From: Ruegeria arenilitoris
GTDB taxonomy: Bacteria > Pseudomonadota > Alphaproteobacteria > Rhodobacterales > Rhodobacteraceae
Length of the DNA: 64,000 nt
NCBI RefSeq assembly: GCF_013035315.1
Contig: NZ_WQHP01000003.1
Location: forward strand, 372,001 to 436,000
Direction of reading: 5' to 3'
Notes under the pieces: generated by a model
What the model was told of the DNA's origin: nothing
The model's database searches: none
What the model saw: only the letters and a program-made list of their open reading frames with translations
Position numbers and translations under genes: made by a program
Part shown: in pieces, positions 53,457 through 62,584 of the stretch
Numbering within the stretch: position 1 is the first letter of the stretch
Layout of the letters: each line of letters begins with the position of its first letter

Positions 53457-53951
53457 TTACATACTATATGGGTCATCGATACCCAGTTTGCCAAGTATCT
53501 CGGCCTCGACCCCCTCCATCAAAGTGGCGTCGGGGTCACGGATGTGATCATAACCCAGCAAGTGCAACGTTCCGTGAATGATCAGATGTGTGACGTGATC
53601 ATCCATGGATTTTCCCGCTTCCGCCGCCTCGCGTGAACAGGTGTCATAAGAGATCGCGATATCGCCCAGCGCGATCTCTCCGGAAAAGTCAGGGCTTGGT
53701 AGCTCCGGGGTATCCCCGGCTTTTTCAGCAGCCAAATCCTCGGCAGGCCAGCTGAGCACATTGGTCGGCTTGGGCTTTTCACGAAACTCGGCGTTCAGAT
53801 CGGCAATCCGCTCGTCATCGCATCCAAGCACACTGACCTCACACAGCTCAGTTTGCAGGCCAATGTGATCCAATACGGCCCCAATTGCGCGCGCAGCCAG
53901 CGGTTCCAGCTGTTGCCAGCGGTCATCTTCGATCGTCACTTCAAGGTTCAT
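53457..53951 (-). CDS. ybeY: Endoribonuclease YbeY (rRNA maturation factor)
   Basis: A 164-residue single-strand RNase for 16S rRNA maturation and ribosome quality control. The zinc site is HLIIHGTLHLLGYDH. Also seen are NAEFREKPKPTNVLSWP and GDIAISYDTC. The start at 53951 (MNLEVTIED) is preferred over the in-frame ATG at 53972. It follows phoH. Confidence 0.95.
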   Translation of the reverse strand: MNLEVTIEDDRWQQLEPLAARAIGAVLDHIGLQTELCEVSVLGCDDERIADLNAEFREKPKPTNVLSWPAEDLAAEKAGDTPELPSPDFSGEIALGDIAISYDTCSREAAEAGKSMDDHVTHLIIHGTLHLLGYDHIRDPDATLMEGVEAEILGKLGIDDPYSM

Positions 53952-53984
53952 CGCACCATATCCAAAGCCCAAAGGCTGCGATGG

Positions 53985-55007
53985 CTATGCAGTCTCGCGG
54001 CCCGAGTCGGCCTCATACGCTTCGATAATGGCCGCCACAAGCGGGTGACGCACCACGTCCTTGGAGGTGAAATAGTTGAAGCTGATGTTCGGAATGGTCT
54101 TCAGCAACCGTTCGGCATCTGCCAGACCGGATTGAACGCCGCGTGGCAGGTCAACCTGCGACCTGTCGCCAGTGATCACCATCCGGCTACCTTCGCCCAG
54201 ACGGGTCAGGAACATCTTCATCTGCATGGTCGTGGCGTTCTGCGCCTCATCCAGCACTACAAACGCATTCGCCAGTGTTCGACCGCGCATGAACGCCAGC
54301 GGCGCGATTTCGATACGCTTTTCTTCGATCAGCTTAGCCAGTTGCTTACCCGGCAGAAAATCATTCAGCGCGTCATATAGCGGCTGCATGTAGGGATCGA
54401 CCTTGTCCTTCATGTCGCCGGGCAGATAACCCAGCTTTTCACCAGCCTCAACAGCAGGACGGCTAAGGATGATCCGATCCACGTGCCCGCCGATGAACAT
54501 CGACACACCAACAGCGACGGCAAGATAGGTCTTGCCAGTACCGGCGGGGCCAATTCCAAAGGCCAGTTCGTTGTTGAACAACGATTGCACATAGGCTTTT
54601 TGCGCATCTGTGCGCGGCTCGACCAGTTTTTTTCGCGTTTTAATTTCGACGGTGCCGCCCTTGAACATCTCAAGCTGGTCGCCGTCGCGAGTCCCCGTTC
54701 CGGTCTCGGAGCCGCCCATGCGCAGCTCACGGTCAACATCGGCCGCTTCAACATCGCGCCCGCCTTCCAGCCGGGTATAAAGGGCCTGCAGAACCTCGAT
54801 CGCCTGTTTCTGAGCGTCCTCGTCGCCCATGACAACCAGCTGATTCCCGCGACGTACGATCTGAACGGACAGCTTGTGCTCAATATCCGTCAGATTGCGA
54901 TCATATTCGCCGCAAAGGTCTATTAACAATCGGTTGTCTGGAAACTCAACAAACGCTTCGCGCTGAGGCATTTCATCTTGCGGTGGGGTAAGGGCACCGA
55001 TGGCCAA
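53985..55007 (-). CDS. phoH: PhoH family ATPase
   Basis: A 340-residue PhoH-like protein with Walker A GIGPAGTGKTYLAVA, Walker B FVVLDEAQNATTMQMKMFL, and TGDRSQVDLPRG. I place the start at TTG 55007, because AGGAG lies 7 bases upstream and the N-terminus then reads xAIGALTPPQ as in relatives; the longer frame to 55112 has no support. The protein is thought to act with YbeY in RNA processing. Confidence 0.92.
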   Translation of the reverse strand: MAIGALTPPQDEMPQREAFVEFPDNRLLIDLCGEYDRNLTDIEHKLSVQIVRRGNQLVVMGDEDAQKQAIEVLQALYTRLEGGRDVEAADVDRELRMGGSETGTGTRDGDQLEMFKGGTVEIKTRKKLVEPRTDAQKAYVQSLFNNELAFGIGPAGTGKTYLAVAVGVSMFIGGHVDRIILSRPAVEAGEKLGYLPGDMKDKVDPYMQPLYDALNDFLPGKQLAKLIEEKRIEIAPLAFMRGRTLANAFVVLDEAQNATTMQMKMFLTRLGEGSRMVITGDRSQVDLPRGVQSGLADAERLLKTIPNISFNYFTSKDVVRHPLVAAIIEAYEADSGRETA

Positions 55008-55152
55008 TCCGCTCTCCTGATCTTGGCGTTTCACCCCGAGCGTAGACAAGAAATCTTGGTGGGCGCAAGCCACAGATTCATTTTTTCCCGGTCGGATGGC
55101 AAAACGGCCCATGCGCGCAGACGGAATGCCAGGTCGACGCTCGGACCGAGAA

Positions 55153-55932
55153 TCAGAACCTGTAGTTCAAACCGATCTTCAGACCATGGTATTTCGGCGT
55201 GGATCTGGTCGAGGTTCCGTTGTCGAACCGAACATCCTCGGCGCTGAACTGAACGTATTCGTATTCGCCCGTAATCGACCAGTGTTCGGTCAGGTTATGC
55301 TCGGCCCCGATACTGGCGGAAAAGCCGCTACGACGTCCGCTGTCCTCGAAGGATTGGATGGCCGACCGGGTGGCCTGCTGACTTGTGGTTTCGATGTCAC
55401 CGTTCACGTATCCGGCTGAAACATAGTACAGAACGGTACCGCTGCGGTTGGTCAGACCGTTACGCAGACGAATCGAGAATACGTTCGACACTTTGGACCC
55501 GCCGCTGACAGCATTGCCGTCCACCTGGCCCGTGGCCGTGTCGTCGAGCGAGCCGAACTCGTATCCAAGCTCGAATCCGTAGACATAGTCGCGCCCGCCT
55601 TTTGCAGGCAGAACACCACGCCAGCCCGCGCGCAGACCGCCCAGAGTGCCACTCAGATCCAGCTCACCGACTTCTGAGGTTCCGTTTGGTGTGTTCAACC
55701 CAAACCGTTCGTTTCCGCCCAGGGCATAGAGGCCAGTTGTTCCCAGATAAAAGGCGCTGACGTCGCTTCCGAACCGCTTTGGATTGATGACAGGGGGATC
55801 AGAAAGCCCTTGGTCCAGATTGCCCGCCACTGTCGTTCCGGGAAGAACCGTAAAGGCGATCACAACCGACAGAGCGGATTTCAACAGCGGTCCACTAAAA
55901 CGTTCCAAAGTCTTCACTCGTACCCTTTCCAT
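55153..55932 (-). CDS. Predicted outer-membrane beta-barrel protein
   Basis: A 259-residue exported protein. The hydrophobic SALSVVIAFTVLPGTTVAG gives a signal sequence ending near residue 40, unusually long because of a basic lead (MERVRVKTLERF), so a later GTG start is possible. The body is an eight-strand barrel of the OmpA-like/opacity class: GGLRAGWRGVL, YVYGFELGYEFGSL, GTVLYYVSAGYVNGD, SASIGAEHNLTEHWSITGEYEYVQFS, and the C-terminal GLKIGLNYRF. A CtrA-type box lies about 115 bases upstream. It sits between phoH and miaB. Confidence 0.8.
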   Translation of the reverse strand: MERVRVKTLERFSGPLLKSALSVVIAFTVLPGTTVAGNLDQGLSDPPVINPKRFGSDVSAFYLGTTGLYALGGNERFGLNTPNGTSEVGELDLSGTLGGLRAGWRGVLPAKGGRDYVYGFELGYEFGSLDDTATGQVDGNAVSGGSKVSNVFSIRLRNGLTNRSGTVLYYVSAGYVNGDIETTSQQATRSAIQSFEDSGRRSGFSASIGAEHNLTEHWSITGEYEYVQFSAEDVRFDNGTSTRSTPKYHGLKIGLNYRF

Positions 55933-56045
55933 TGCCCGCACCGACCACCCGGCCCGAACAGATATGGTTCCCGCGAGGCCCAAAACCCTAGGCCCCTAGA
56001 AAAGCTGATTTTTCTCGGAACATAGTTCCAAGTGATAAATCAAGG

Positions 56046-56062
56046 GTTAATTTGGAATTAAC
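56046..56062. promoter_or_regulatory. CtrA-type box (TTAA-N7-TTAA) in a 17-base palindrome
   Basis: GTTAATT-TGG-AATTAAC is a perfect inverted repeat and contains TTAA at 56047-56050 and 56058-56061 with exactly seven bases between, the consensus for the cell-cycle regulator CtrA. It lies about 115 bases upstream of the barrel gene. Identity as a CtrA site is inference. Confidence 0.6.
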
Positions 56063-56100
56063 AGATCACAATGGTTTCCAAACACCGGATAAATCCGGGG

Positions 56101-57420
56101 TTACAGCAACACACCGCCAAGTGAATTGGCACCGGACGAGGTGATCTGCACGCCTCTGAGCTCGCCAACGGCCACATCGGCGTCGGACACGTGAACCGAA
56201 TGAAGATACTCGGATTTTCCGACCATCTGCCCTGGCAAACGGCCCGCCTTTTCGAACAGAACTTTGACGTTCCGGCCAACCATGGCGTCCTGAATCTCGC
56301 GCTGATGGCGGGTGATCAGGGCCTGAAGGCGCTGCAGGCGGTCATCCGCCGCCTCAGGATCAACTTGAGACCGCTCGGCAGCCGGAGTTCCGGGTCGGGT
56401 CGAGTACTTGAACGAATACGCGTAGCCGTATTTGACCTCTTCCACCAAATCCATTGTGGACTGGAAGTCTTCTTCGGTCTCTTCAGGGAAGCCCACGATA
56501 AAGTCGCCGGACATCACGATATCCGGGCGCGCGGCGCGGATACGTTCGATCAGGCGCAAATAGCTTTCGGCGGTGTGGCTGCGATTCATCCGTTTGAGGA
56601 TCCGGTCCGAACCCGACTGAACCGGCAGATGCAGATAGGGCATCAGCTTTTCGCAGGTCCCGTGCGCCTCGATCAAATCATCGGCCATGTCGTTGGGATG
56701 TGACGTGGTAAAGCGGATGCGCTCCAGCCCGTCGACCTTATTGAGCTCCCAGATCAGCCCGGCCAGAGTCATGTCTCCGTTTGGCCCCGCGCCGTGATAG
56801 GCGTTGACGTTCTGGCCCAGCAAAGTGATCTCGCGCACGCCGCGTTCGACCAAATCCTGCGCCTCGCGCAAAATACGATCGGCGGGACGGCTGACTTCGG
56901 CCCCGCGCGTGTAGGGAACCACGCAGAACGCGCAGAACTTGTCGCAGCCTTCCTGCACGGTCAGAAACGCGGTCGGGCCTCGCTTGGCCTTGGGACGGGT
57001 TTTGAGCTTTTCGAACTTGTCCTCTTCGGGGAAGTCCGTGTCCAGCGCCTTGGCACCCGTGCGGGTCTTGGCCTCCATCTCGGGCAGGCGGTGGTAGCTT
57101 TGCGGGCCGACAACCAGATCCACCATTGGCTGGCGGCGCATGATCTCTTCGCCTTCGGCCTGCGCGACACAGCCCGCGACACCGATCTTGAGGTCGGGCT
57201 TTTCGTTCTTCAAACCCTTGAAACGGCCAAGCTCGGAATAGATTTTCTCAGCCGCTTTTTCCCGTATATGGCAGGTGTTCAGCAGAATCATGTCTGCGTC
57301 ATCGGGGCTTTTGGTTTCCACATAGCCCTGCCCGCCCAGAGTTTCCGCCATACGCTCGCTGTCGTAGACGTTCATCTGGCAACCATAGGTCTTGATGTAC
57401 AGCTTTTTCGGTTCTGACAT
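56101..57420 (-). CDS. miaB: tRNA-2-methylthio-N6-dimethylallyladenosine synthase
   Basis: A 439-residue radical-SAM methylthiotransferase. The N-terminal cluster cysteines lie in [30 protein letters not shown] and [11 protein letters not shown]. The radical-SAM CxxxCxxC is [20 protein letters not shown] domain ends the protein ([22 protein letters not shown]). The start at 57420 ([13 protein letters not shown]) is preferred over 57465. It is divergent from the gene at 57541. Confidence 0.96.
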   Translation of the reverse strand: MSEPKKLYIKTYGCQMNVYDSERMAETLGGQGYVETKSPDDADMILLNTCHIREKAAEKIYSELGRFKGLKNEKPDLKIGVAGCVAQAEGEEIMRRQPMVDLVVGPQSYHRLPEMEAKTRTGAKALDTDFPEEDKFEKLKTRPKAKRGPTAFLTVQEGCDKFCAFCVVPYTRGAEVSRPADRILREAQDLVERGVREITLLGQNVNAYHGAGPNGDMTLAGLIWELNKVDGLERIRFTTSHPNDMADDLIEAHGTCEKLMPYLHLPVQSGSDRILKRMNRSHTAESYLRLIERIRAARPDIVMSGDFIVGFPEETEEDFQSTMDLVEEVKYGYAYSFKYSTRPGTPAAERSQVDPEAADDRLQRLQALITRHQREIQDAMVGRNVKVLFEKAGRLPGQMVGKSEYLHSVHVSDADVAVGELRGVQITSSGANSLGGVLL

Positions 57421-57540
57421 GAAAACGGCCTTTGCATTCGCGGGACCGGCGTCGTCTATACCCAACGAACGCCGCTTGCAATGGCGACGCGATTACCCGA
57501 TTCTGACCCGAAACTCCAGCAAGGCAGCAGCGGACAGGCA

Positions 57541-58404
57541 ATGCAATACGAATCCCTCGACAGTTTCCTGCAAACGGGCAAGGTGGCGCTGACCAAGGGG
57601 CCCGTAGCATTGGTGTTTGTCGAGGATGAGGTCGAAATCGACAGCACCATCCGGCATCATCTGAACCTTGGATTCAAGTCGCTGATCGTCTTCATGCCGC
57701 AGGCCTTCGGACTGAACCCCGAGCTTTCCGACCGCATCCATCGCGTACCGCTCAGCTGTGTCCCGCGCACGGTTGTATTTGAGACGATCAACCGAATCAT
57801 CGAGGCGGCTCCGGGTCTCTGGATGCACTATTGCTACAACGCGGAATACCTGTTTTTCCCATTCTGCGAGATGCGCAAGATTGGCGAAATGCTGGCGTTC
57901 CACACAGAAGAGCGCCGGGATTCGATGCTGACCCACGTGGTCGACCTGTACGCAGATGATCTGGATGCATTTCCAAACGCAGTTTCCCCGGAACGGGCAA
58001 TGCTGGACCGAACAGGCTATTTTGCTCAGGCTCGGTTGGACGCTAAGAAACATCCCAAAGAGCGACAGCTGGATATGTCTGGCGGGCTGAGGTGGCGGTT
58101 CGAGGAACACGTGCCGGTCCAAAGCCGCAGAATCGACCGCATCGCCCTGTTCAAATCCAAACCTGGATTAGCTCTGCGGTCCGATCACACCTTCACTGAC
58201 GAAGAATACAACACCTATTCTTGCCCGTGGCACCACAATCTGACGGCTGCAGTCTGTTCGTTCCGGGCGGCCAAGGCGTTGAAAACCAATTCGGGGTCAA
58301 CCTTCGACATCCCGACCTTCCGCTGGCGTAACTCGATTCCGTTCGAATGGTCGTCAAACCAGTTACTTGAGCTGGGGTTGATCGAAACGGGCCAGTGGTT
58401 CTGA
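57541..58404 (+). CDS. Conserved protein of unknown function, possibly glycosyltransferase-like
   Basis: A soluble protein of 287 residues from the ATG at 57541; an ATG at 57481 is in frame and would add 20. No family is identified with confidence. The segments VALVFVEDEVEIDSTIRHHLNLGFKSLIVFMP and YNAEYLFFPFCE somewhat resemble the N-terminal nucleotide-sugar site of family 2 glycosyltransferases, where a DEVEID-type acidic stretch sits near a Rossmann beta-strand. The tail (SCPWHHNLTAAVCSFRAAKAL) is unique. Treat as unknown. Confidence 0.6.
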   Translation: MQYESLDSFLQTGKVALTKGPVALVFVEDEVEIDSTIRHHLNLGFKSLIVFMPQAFGLNPELSDRIHRVPLSCVPRTVVFETINRIIEAAPGLWMHYCYNAEYLFFPFCEMRKIGEMLAFHTEERRDSMLTHVVDLYADDLDAFPNAVSPERAMLDRTGYFAQARLDAKKHPKERQLDMSGGLRWRFEEHVPVQSRRIDRIALFKSKPGLALRSDHTFTDEEYNTYSCPWHHNLTAAVCSFRAAKALKTNSGSTFDIPTFRWRNSIPFEWSSNQLLELGLIETGQWF

Positions 58405-58433
58405 CCTGCTTTCTTTGCCCAAACAGTGCGTGA

Positions 58434-59231
58434 TCACCGTCGCAGCAGTACCGGGAACCAGTCTTCACGCAGGCGCTGACCCGGCTCCATGTCATGCCCC
58501 GGAAACGGCGGTGACGTACGGCCAGGTCGCTCGACATAGCGGGCATCGTCCCCGACGAGACGTAGTGAAAAGGCGCGCCGGCGGCTATCTGATTGATTTC
58601 CCCGTGCGCCGTGCAGCGTGCGGAAATTGAAGGCCACGGCGTCGCCCGGCTCCATCTCGAACTCGACCACCCGCATCCCTTCTGCGTCAGGGTCAGGCAC
58701 TGGGATGTATTGGCCTTCGTCGGGAAAGAACCCTTCTTCCGATACCCAGCGAGTTGGCAGCACCTCTTTTTCCCACCGGTGTGAACCGGCGACACATCGC
58801 AACGTCGCCTGCGTGACCGGATCAAGCGGCGACCAAAAGCTGATCGTCTGCTGCCCTTCCACGAAGTAATACGGGCCGTCCTGATGCCATGGCGTCGCCA
58901 TCGAGGTTCCGGGCTCTTTGACCAATACATGGTCGTGGAACATCTGAACGATGTCAGACTGCATCAAATCTGCCGCAACTTCGGCGGCTGGGGAGTCCTG
59001 AATGACCGCCTGAAATTGCTCGATCCGCGACCAGTTGCAATAATCGTCGAAAAACCGGCCGGTTTCGCCTTCTTTCTTGTTCTCAGAAGCGTAGGGTCCG
59101 GGCTCCGCCATATTCGCGGCGATCCCATCCCGCAGGGCCTCAACATGGTCAGCGAACAGCCCCTTGATCAGGACCACGCCGTCCTGCTGATAGGTGTCTA
59201 TCATCTCTTGCGTAACCAGAGTGTGCGTCAT
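58434..59231 (-). CDS. Phytanoyl-CoA dioxygenase (PhyH) family protein
   Basis: A 265-residue Fe(II)/2-oxoglutarate dioxygenase. The metal triad is His116-x-Asp118 in ATPWHQDGPYYF and His207 in FNFRTLHGARGN, with Arg near 218 for 2-oxoglutarate. GGAG upstream favours the second ATG (59231) over 59243. It is divergent from a LysR gene across an AT-rich 86-base spacer, so it is probably LysR-controlled. The substrate, perhaps an acyl-CoA or small osmolyte, cannot be read. Confidence 0.87.
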   Translation of the reverse strand: MTHTLVTQEMIDTYQQDGVVLIKGLFADHVEALRDGIAANMAEPGPYASENKKEGETGRFFDDYCNWSRIEQFQAVIQDSPAAEVAADLMQSDIVQMFHDHVLVKEPGTSMATPWHQDGPYYFVEGQQTISFWSPLDPVTQATLRCVAGSHRWEKEVLPTRWVSEEGFFPDEGQYIPVPDPDAEGMRVVEFEMEPGDAVAFNFRTLHGARGNQSDSRRRAFSLRLVGDDARYVERPGRTSPPFPGHDMEPGQRLREDWFPVLLRR

Positions 59232-59292
59232 CTGAATCTCCATGCCGGTGGTCTGTCGATCTGTGCATGGATAACCCCTCTGTTCAAATAAT

Positions 59293-59309
59293 ATCTTTCT
59301 AAGTTAGAT
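59293..59309. promoter_or_regulatory. LysR-type dyad between the phyH-like and LysR genes
   Basis: ATCT at 59293-59296 and AGAT at 59306-59309 are inverted around 9 bases, within the classical T-N11-A form of LysR operators. It lies 9-25 bases before the LysR ATG, a position suited to autoregulation. AT content is high in this spacer. Confidence 0.5.
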
Positions 59310-59317
59310 TTAATTTC

Positions 59318-60208
59318 ATGTTATATATTTCGCTTCGCCAGTACGAATATGTGTGCGCAATTGGGCGCTTTGGCAGCTTGTCCGCGGCTGCGCAGCAGTT
59401 AAACGTTTCGCAACCAGCCCTGTCCACTGCCCTGACCCGTGTCGAATCGCATCTGGGCTATCCGCTTTTCACACGCAAACGCGGAGCGGCCATGGCACTG
59501 ACACCGCAAGGTCGCAGGTTCATAGAAGACGCGGAGATTCTTCTGGCAAGCGCCGCTCGCCTTGAAGCGGCAGATGAGGTCAGAGCAAACAAGACCCAGT
59601 TGCGACTGGGGTGCTTCGTGGACCTCGCTCCGTTCATCTTGGCTAAGGCTCTGCGACACTTGCGCACTGCACTGCCGGATCTGACAATTATGTACAAAGT
59701 GGACGGGTTCGAAGGGCTGATCTCGGATCTGATCGATGGGCGCATCGATCTGGCGGTGACTTACGGCCTGAGTATGGATGCCGGGTTCCAACAACAGACC
59801 CTGTTTCCCAGTCGTCCCAACGCCATCGTAGCCCCTGATCATCCTTTGGCGCGGAACAGCTCTGTTTCGCTGAGCGAACTGGCCGCCTACCCTCTGATCC
59901 TGTCCAACGAAGGCTTGTCAGCGCAACACGTGCTAGGGCTTTTCCGGCAGCTTGGATTGAATCCTTCGGTCGCTCATCGGGCCGCGTCACTGGAAATTCA
60001 GCGGAGCCTGGCCGCCCATCACGAAGGGGTCGCAATAAGTTACGCCAACCCGCCTTCAGACCACAGCTATGATGGAATGCCCCTGATCAGCCGCCCAGTC
60101 CGGGACGACATCGCCGCAGAACCTGTTGTGCTGGCGCGTCATGGCACAGGTCCTGCGGACCCCGACACGGCACAAGCGGAGCAGATTCTGATGGAGCTAC
60201 TGGCCTAA
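59318..60208 (+). CDS. LysR-family transcriptional regulator divergent from PhyH gene
   Basis: A 296-residue LysR protein: HTH MLYISLRQYEYVCAIGRFGSLSAAAQQLNVSQPALSTALTRVESHLGYPLF, effector domain from RLGCFVDLAPFILAKALRHL. The divergent layout with the dioxygenase and the shared dyad suggest it controls that gene. Its stop at 60208 lies 1 base before the irr stop at 60210, so the two are tightly convergent. Confidence 0.9.
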   Translation: MLYISLRQYEYVCAIGRFGSLSAAAQQLNVSQPALSTALTRVESHLGYPLFTRKRGAAMALTPQGRRFIEDAEILLASAARLEAADEVRANKTQLRLGCFVDLAPFILAKALRHLRTALPDLTIMYKVDGFEGLISDLIDGRIDLAVTYGLSMDAGFQQQTLFPSRPNAIVAPDHPLARNSSVSLSELAAYPLILSNEGLSAQHVLGLFRQLGLNPSVAHRAASLEIQRSLAAHHEGVAISYANPPSDHSYDGMPLISRPVRDDIAAEPVVLARHGTGPADPDTAQAEQILMELLA

Positions 60209-60209
60209 G

Positions 60210-60626
60210 TTACTTTTTCCGCAGCCGGATCACGACGTCGACGGATGCGATCTCTACCCCTTCGGGTGCCTCGGGAAGGCGCTGAATCACCAACTGGTCA
60301 GACGGCGCATCGCTCAGGCGGCTTTCGTCTTCCCAGTAGAAGTGCGGGTGATCATGCGTATTGGTGTCGAAATAGCTTTTTGACCCGTCAACCGTGATTT
60401 CCTGCAGAACGCCAGCCTCACAAAATGCACGCAGCGTGTTGTAGACTGTCGCCAGCGACACGGCATCACCATTCTTTTTGGCGGCCTCGAACAGGCTTTC
60501 GGCCGTAACATGCCGGTGCAGGCCGTCGCCGACCAGCAGTTCAGCCAAAGCGACGCGCTGGCGCGTCGGGCGCAGCCCTGCGTCCACCAACCATTCCGTG
60601 GCTCTGTTTTGGCTCTGAGGTGTCAT
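60210..60626 (-). CDS. irr: Iron response regulator Irr (Fur family)
   Basis: A 138-residue Fur-superfamily repressor. The winged helix is GLRPTRQRVALAELLVGDGLHRHVTAESLFEAAKK, and LATVYNTLRAFCEAGVLQEI completes it. The His-rich THDHPHFYWEDES is the metal/haem-responsive region; the classic N-terminal haem regulatory motif of Bradyrhizobium Irr is absent. Divergence from fabA is a Rhodobacteraceae signature. The spacer carries inverted repeats (60677-60707). Confidence 0.9.
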   Translation of the reverse strand: MTPQSQNRATEWLVDAGLRPTRQRVALAELLVGDGLHRHVTAESLFEAAKKNGDAVSLATVYNTLRAFCEAGVLQEITVDGSKSYFDTNTHDHPHFYWEDESRLSDAPSDQLVIQRLPEAPEGVEIASVDVVIRLRKK

Positions 60627-60676
60627 TATCCGAAACCTAATTGTTGCTTATCCATATATAAGTGCGGTGTTCGGGT

Positions 60677-60707
60677 AATTTCAAATGAAATTCATTCGCA
60701 AAGAATG
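60677..60707. promoter_or_regulatory. Two inverted repeats between irr and fabA
   Basis: AATTTCA-AA-TGAAATT at 60677-60692 and CATTC-GCAAA-GAATG at 60693-60707 are adjacent perfect dyads, 51-81 bases upstream of the irr start. They are candidates for Irr or Fur-type autoregulation; no experimental match is claimed. Confidence 0.5.
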
Positions 60708-60813
60708 CCATCTGAAGAAGAGGATGTGACCTGGTGGTCTTGCAGGACCTTGCATACGGGTGCTAGACGAGGCCAGATATAACGAACGGACCCCTGGCAG
60801 GAGAGGCGGCAGA

Positions 60814-61323
60814 ATGGCCCAATTCCCGAGCAGCTTTGACAAGGACGATCTGCTGAAATGCGCCCGTGGCGAATTATTCGGCCCCGGCAATGCCCAGTTG
60901 CCTGCACCGCCGATGCTGATGATGGACCGGATCACCGACATCTCGGCCGACGGTGGCGCGCATGGAAAAGGCCATGTTCTGGCTGAATTCGATATCACCC
61001 CGGATCTCTGGTTTTTTGACTGCCATTTCCCCGGCAACCCGATCATGCCCGGCTGTCTGGGCCTGGATGGCCTGTGGCAGTTGACTGGTTTCAACCTGGG
61101 CTGGCGTGGCTGGCAGGGGCGCGGCATGGCCGTAGGTGTCGGCGAGGTCAAGCTGACCGGCATGGTGCGCCCGGACCGCAAGATGCTGACCTATAAAATC
61201 GATTTCAAAAAAGCGATCCAGACGCGCCGTCTGACAATGGGCGTTGCGGATGGAATCGTCGAAGCGGACGGTGAGATGATTTACGACGTCAAAGACATGA
61301 AAGTCGTTCTGTCCGAAGCCTGA
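60814..61323 (+). CDS. fabA: 3-hydroxydecanoyl-ACP dehydratase/isomerase FabA
   Basis: A 169-residue bifunctional enzyme that places the double bond in anaerobic unsaturated fatty acid synthesis. The active-site His lies in [25 protein letters not shown]; Asp is in this same family block. GGAGAGG precedes the ATG at 60814; the longer frame from 60760 lacks a site. First gene of fabA-fabB-fabI. Confidence 0.96.
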   Translation: MAQFPSSFDKDDLLKCARGELFGPGNAQLPAPPMLMMDRITDISADGGAHGKGHVLAEFDITPDLWFFDCHFPGNPIMPGCLGLDGLWQLTGFNLGWRGWQGRGMAVGVGEVKLTGMVRPDRKMLTYKIDFKKAIQTRRLTMGVADGIVEADGEMIYDVKDMKVVLSEA

Positions 61324-61354
61324 GCCTGACCGGCCCGAAATAAGGAGCACGCAC

Positions 61355-62584
61355 ATGCGTCGAGTAGTTGTCACCGGCTTGGGAGTTGTCTCCTCGATCG
61401 GGAACAATGCTGAAGAGGTTCTGGCCTCTCTCAAGGCTGGTAAGTCCGGCATCGAAGCCAATGAGCAGATGGTTGAACACGGCTTTCGCAGCCAGATTGC
61501 CGGAACGCTCAAAATCGATGTGGCCCAGCACGTAGATAAAAGGACTCTGCGCTTCATGGGTCCCGGTGCCGCGTATGCTCATATCGCAATGAGCCAGGCG
61601 ATTGCGGATGCAGGCCTGACCGAAGATCAGGTTGTGAACCCGCGCACAGGTCTTGTCGCAGGGTCAGGCGGCCCGTCCACCAGCGCGATGCTGACCGCAC
61701 ATCAGACGGTGCTGAAGACCGGCGCGACCAAGCGCATAGGGCCGTTTGCCGTTCCGAAGTGCATGTGCTCGACGATTTCGGCCAACCTGGCGACAGCGTT
61801 CAAGATCAAGGGCATCAACTACTCGATCACGTCGGCCTGCTCGACCTCGCTGCACTGCATCGGCAATGCTGCGGAACAGATCATGCTGGGCAAACAGGAC
61901 GTCATGTTTGCAGGCGGCGGCGAAGAACTGGACTGGACCCTTTCCTGCCTGTTCGACGCGATGGGCGCAATGTCGTCGAAGTTTAACGACACGCCAGACA
62001 AGGCCTCGCGCGCCTTCGATCAGAACCGCGACGGCTTCGTCATCTCGGGCGGCGGCGGAATTGTCGTCCTCGAAGACCTTGAAAATGCACTGGCACGCGG
62101 TGCCAAGATTTATGCAGAAGTAACCGGATACGCGGCCACGTCGGATGGTCACGACATGGTGGCCCCATCCGGTGAAGGCGGCGAGCGCGCCATGCGGCTG
62201 GCTCTGTCGACCGTGCCCGAAGGCCGTAAAGTCGGCTACATCAACGCCCATGGCACCTCGACCCCCGTCGGAGATGTCGGCGAAGTTGAGGCCGTCCGCC
62301 GCATCTTTGGCGAAGGCAACGTGCCGCCGATTTCATCTACCAAATCCATGACCGGCCACGCGCAAGGCGCGGCGGGCGCGCTCGAGACGATTTTCTGTCT
62401 GCTGATGCTGGACAATGACTTTATTACGCCGTCGATTAACGTCGACACTCTTGCCGAAGGCATCCAGCCCGGTGAAATTGCAACGGAAGTTGTTGAAAAC
62501 GCAGGACTAGACAGTGTCATGACCAACAGCTTCGGCTTTGGCGGCACGAACGGGTCCATGGTTCTGTCGAAGTATAACGGGTGA
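61355..62584 (+). CDS. fabB: 3-oxoacyl-ACP synthase I FabB
   Basis: A 409-residue condensing enzyme. The Cys is in SITSACSTSLHCIGNA, the two His in INAHGTSTPVGD and KSMTGHAQGAAGA. It starts MRRVVVTGLGVVSSIG, as the family does, with AAGGAG upstream. It elongates the cis-3-decenoyl chain made by FabA. Its stop overlaps the fabI start. Confidence 0.96.
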   Translation: MRRVVVTGLGVVSSIGNNAEEVLASLKAGKSGIEANEQMVEHGFRSQIAGTLKIDVAQHVDKRTLRFMGPGAAYAHIAMSQAIADAGLTEDQVVNPRTGLVAGSGGPSTSAMLTAHQTVLKTGATKRIGPFAVPKCMCSTISANLATAFKIKGINYSITSACSTSLHCIGNAAEQIMLGKQDVMFAGGGEELDWTLSCLFDAMGAMSSKFNDTPDKASRAFDQNRDGFVISGGGGIVVLEDLENALARGAKIYAEVTGYAATSDGHDMVAPSGEGGERAMRLALSTVPEGRKVGYINAHGTSTPVGDVGEVEAVRRIFGEGNVPPISSTKSMTGHAQGAAGALETIFCLLMLDNDFITPSINVDTLAEGIQPGEIATEVVENAGLDSVMTNSFGFGGTNGSMVLSKYNG

